A stretch of 37,171 nt of DNA from the NCBI RefSeq assembly GCF_018063565.1, contig NZ_JAGPBB010000036.1:1-37171 (forward strand). Reading direction: 5' to 3'. This document shows, one piece after another, positions 36,937 through 37,171 of the stretch (positions are counted from its first letter, which is position 1; every line of letters starts with the position of its first letter). The notes below the pieces were generated by a model. It was given only the letters and a program-made list of their open reading frames with translations. It was not told the origin of the DNA and made no database searches. The stretch comes from Rhodoferax sp. (lineage in GTDB: Bacteria > Pseudomonadota > Gammaproteobacteria > Burkholderiales > Burkholderiaceae_C). A program made the translations under genes and the position numbers.

Positions 36937-37171
36937 ATGCTTCAAAAATTTTCCGCCTTCGCCGGCGTGCCCGGTCCCGTTGTCGTCATCGTGATGGACG
37001 GCTACGGTTTGTCTAAGTTCGACGCGGGCAATGCCATTGCCGCCGCCCGCAAGCCGGTGCTGGAACGCCTGTTTGCACAAGCACCCCACATCAGCCTGCG
37101 CGCCCATGGCACGGCTGTGGGCATGCCGTCGGATGATGACATGGGGAACTCGGAGGTTGGCCACAACGCCA
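36937..37171 (+). CDS. gpmI: 2,3-bisphosphoglycerate-independent phosphoglycerate mutase (partial)
   Basis: The first 78 residues are visible before the window ends. PVVVIVMDGYGLSKFDAGNA and DDMGNSEVGHNA are the N-terminal metal-binding Asp motif and the catalytic Ser motif (Ser 72) of the iPGM family of the alkaline phosphatase superfamily. The enzyme interconverts 3- and 2-phosphoglycerate in glycolysis and gluconeogenesis using Mn2+. Confidence 0.95.
   Translation, partial: MLQKFSAFAGVPGPVVVIVMDGYGLSKFDAGNAIAAARKPVLERLFAQAPHISLRAHGTAVGMPSDDDMGNSEVGHNA

Overview
The window looks like the chromosome of a betaproteobacterium, most likely Comamonadaceae (Rhodoferax/Polaromonas-like). The evidence is the high-GC codon use, the gene families (DUF3460, panB-panC, CbpA/CbpM, YqjD/E/K), and a dispersed short repeat whose core (AAGCGCTAGAGGCC) I associate with that family. 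The genus is an inference. Both ends are cut: a proline-rich protein runs off the left edge and gpmI off the right.

Layout. (1) 1-5796, minus strand: a type I secretion operon with two tandem ABC transporter genes, an HlyD-type adaptor and the N-terminus of a proline-rich protein, probably the secreted substrate. The two ABC proteins look like an asymmetric pair with a single usable ATP site. (2) 5929-9411, plus strand: a TPP riboswitch followed by the thiamine importer thiB-thiP-thiQ. (3) 9638-17007 (plus) and 24595-17345 (minus): two convergent operons, each encoding a six-subunit complex related to hydrogenase-4/formate hydrogenlyase and complex I, in the same order B-C-E-F-G-I. Neither large subunit has the cysteine pairs that bind the NiFe centre, so both resemble the poorly understood Ehr (energy-converting hydrogenase-related) complexes. 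Only the plus-strand complex has a two-cluster ferredoxin domain fused to its NuoB-like subunit, and its HyfE lacks acidic residues kept in the minus-strand paralogue. (4) 24751-29358, plus strand: DUF3460, scpA, nadB, panB and panC (chromosome condensation, NAD and pantothenate synthesis). (5) 29508-36634, plus strand: an envelope/stress group with an exported protein carrying three cysteine-pair repeats, YqjD/YqjE/YqjK-like membrane proteins, an AI-2E family transporter, CbpA and CbpM, and a calcium-type P-type ATPase. (6) 36937 to the end: the start of gpmI.

The most interesting system is the convergent pair of Ehr-like complexes. Each has two antiporter-like subunits, a NuoH-like subunit, a NuoK-like subunit, a NuoCD-like subunit and a NuoB-like subunit with N2-cluster cysteines. 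They should therefore couple electron transfer to ion movement, but with no hydrogenase centre, no NADH module and no maturation genes nearby. Donor and acceptor are unknown. A second unexpected layer is the short repeat family: six copies lie in the window, three of them read in frame inside the two large-subunit genes, and one supplies the panC start codon.
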